A DNA stretch of 6,510 nucleotides from Kiloniellaceae bacterium (GTDB lineage Bacteria; Pseudomonadota; Alphaproteobacteria; Kiloniellales; Kiloniellaceae): positions 1 to 6,510 of the forward strand of contig JAJFGM010000616.1 in NCBI GenBank assembly GCA_021776145.1, given 5' to 3'. Below are positions 5,732 through 6,510 of the stretch, piece by piece (position 1 is the first letter of the stretch; each line of letters opens with the position of its first letter). Made by a program: the position numbers and the translations under genes. The notes beneath the pieces are model-generated. The model was not told the origin of the DNA and made no database searches. It saw only the letters and a list, made by a program, of their open reading frames with translations.

Positions 5732-6481
5732 CTACGAGGCTTTTTGCAATTCAGACTTGGCGTCACAGCCAACGGCACCGATTTCGGGGACCAGACATTC
5801 GAGCAGGCGGAAGCTGTTTTTGCAGACCGTGTCCAAGTTCGCCGTGAAGTCGCCGGACGCCGACTCCGAAGCGGTATCGGTGAGCGCGCGAACGATCACG
5901 AAGGGAACTTCGTTGAGCCCGCAGGTATATCCCACCGCCGCGCCTTCCATCTCGGTGGCCAGCGCCGAGAATTCCCGCTGCAACCAACGCAGGGTCTCCG
6001 GGTCCTGAATGAATCGATCGCCGGACACAACGGTACCGAGCATCAGGCTGGGAGCCACGGCCGGGTCCGGAAAGGCCGCATCGAACGCCGCGGCCGCCTT
6101 CTGCACCAAACCGGGATCGGACTCGATCATGCGACTGTCTTGGCCGGGAATCTCGCCGTGGCGCCGGCCGAAGGCGGTCAGGTCCATATCGTACTGAACC
6201 AGATGGCTGGCGATGACAACGTCGCCGACCCGCATATTTGGCAAGAGGCCACCGGCCACGCCGGAAAACACCAATGCGCCGGGTTGATAATAGTCGATCA
6301 GCATTTGCGTGCAGATCGTCGCGTTGACCTTGCCAATTCCGCATTGCGCCAGCACGATGTCCTCGCCGCCGAACGCGCCGAGAACGGTCTCAATTCCCGC
6401 ATGAGTATGGCGTGCCGAGACCGTCATGGCGGCCTCGATCAGGTCGATCTCTTCTTTCATCGCACCGATGATTGCTAACAT
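5732..6481 (-). CDS. mtnN: 5'-methylthioadenosine/S-adenosylhomocysteine nucleosidase
   Basis: This 249-residue protein cleaves the N-glycosidic bond of methylthioadenosine, S-adenosylhomocysteine and 5'-deoxyadenosine, releasing adenine and a thioribosyl sugar; it thus recycles SAM by-products and relieves methyltransferase inhibition in the cytosol. The family pattern is complete: GAMKEEI (6-12, with E11 at the place of E. coli E12), GIGKVNA (48-54), FSGVAGGL (72-79), TEMEGAA (176-182, catalytic-site E179) and RALTDTAS (198-205, catalytic acid D202). E. coli MtnN has 232 residues, so this one has a modest extra tail after LECLVPEIG. AGGA precedes the ATG by about 7-8 nt. Its neighbours have no known MTA-cycle role. 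Another phosphorylase-fold nucleosidase is conceivable, but the EMEG and DTAS motifs favour MtnN. Confidence 0.94.
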   Translation of the reverse strand: MLAIIGAMKEEIDLIEAAMTVSARHTHAGIETVLGAFGGEDIVLAQCGIGKVNATICTQMLIDYYQPGALVFSGVAGGLLPNMRVGDVVIASHLVQYDMDLTAFGRRHGEIPGQDSRMIESDPGLVQKAAAAFDAAFPDPAVAPSLMLGTVVSGDRFIQDPETLRWLQREFSALATEMEGAAVGYTCGLNEVPFVIVRALTDTASESASGDFTANLDTVCKNSFRLLECLVPEIGAVGCDAKSELQKAS

Positions 6482-6510
6482 TAGAATATCCTGATTGAAA
6501 CGTGTCCATC

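Noticed and set aside
5730..5745. Plus-strand GCCT-ACG-AGGC hairpin followed by TTTTT, resembling an intrinsic terminator
   Set aside because: The stem is only 4 bp, and no plus-strand gene ends nearby; on the minus strand, where mtnN ends, the T-tract is on the wrong side.
5545..5778. Minus-strand 77-codon frame with VRKGERFVVTRLSQRDHP, faintly like a Phd-type antitoxin
   Set aside because: It overlaps the end of mtnN, lacks a ribosome binding site and a toxin partner, and the resemblance covers only a few residues.
5702..6478. A 258-codon plus-strand open frame opposite mtnN
   Set aside because: It is fully antisense to a gene with all MtnN motifs, has no recognisable domain, and long antisense frames are expected in GC-rich DNA.

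Overview
The window looks like chromosomal DNA from a GC-rich Proteobacterium, most likely an alphaproteobacterium of the Rhizobiales type. That rests on protein family content, strong AGGAGG-type ribosome binding sites and GC-rich codon use; no marker gene fixes the taxon. There are seven protein-coding genes, one of them cut by the left edge. I see no tRNA, rRNA, CRISPR array, transposase or prophage gene.

Layout. Bases 1-1882 (minus) hold the N-terminal 627 codons of a large signalling protein: SAM domain, class III adenylate/guanylate cyclase domain and an AAA/STAND-type ATPase module; its C-terminus lies beyond base 1. It is absent as a complete ORF only because its stop is outside the window. 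Bases 1883-2136 are a spacer with two weak stop-free frames and a GC-rich palindrome. Bases 2137-3901 form a divergent module: an HxlR-family repressor (minus) facing an ABM/YgiN-type monooxygenase and a zinc-independent quinone-oxidoreductase-like dehydrogenase (plus). The 109-bp shared control region carries two TAC-N4/5-GTA inverted repeats and a stem-loop that overlaps the monooxygenase Shine-Dalgarno.

Bases 3950-5535 (minus) hold a GFA/CENP-V-family zinc protein followed by an epoxide hydrolase, coupled by an ATGA start/stop overlap. After a 196-bp gap, bases 5732-6481 (minus) encode 5'-methylthioadenosine/S-adenosylhomocysteine nucleosidase (mtnN).

How they may work together. The HxlR-ABM-QOR trio matches known electrophile/quinone-responsive modules: the repressor's two N-terminal cysteines could sense quinones, and the two enzymes would oxidise quinols and reduce quinones. 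The GFA-epoxide hydrolase pair suggests a second, separate electrophile detoxification unit. MtnN is housekeeping (SAM by-product recycling). The cyclase-ATPase is a signalling protein with no visible functional link to its neighbours.

I find no convincing wholly new system. The most worthwhile leads are the operator pair, the possible Shine-Dalgarno-masking hairpin, the non-canonical base-recognition position in the cyclase, and the coupled GFA-epoxide hydrolase genes.
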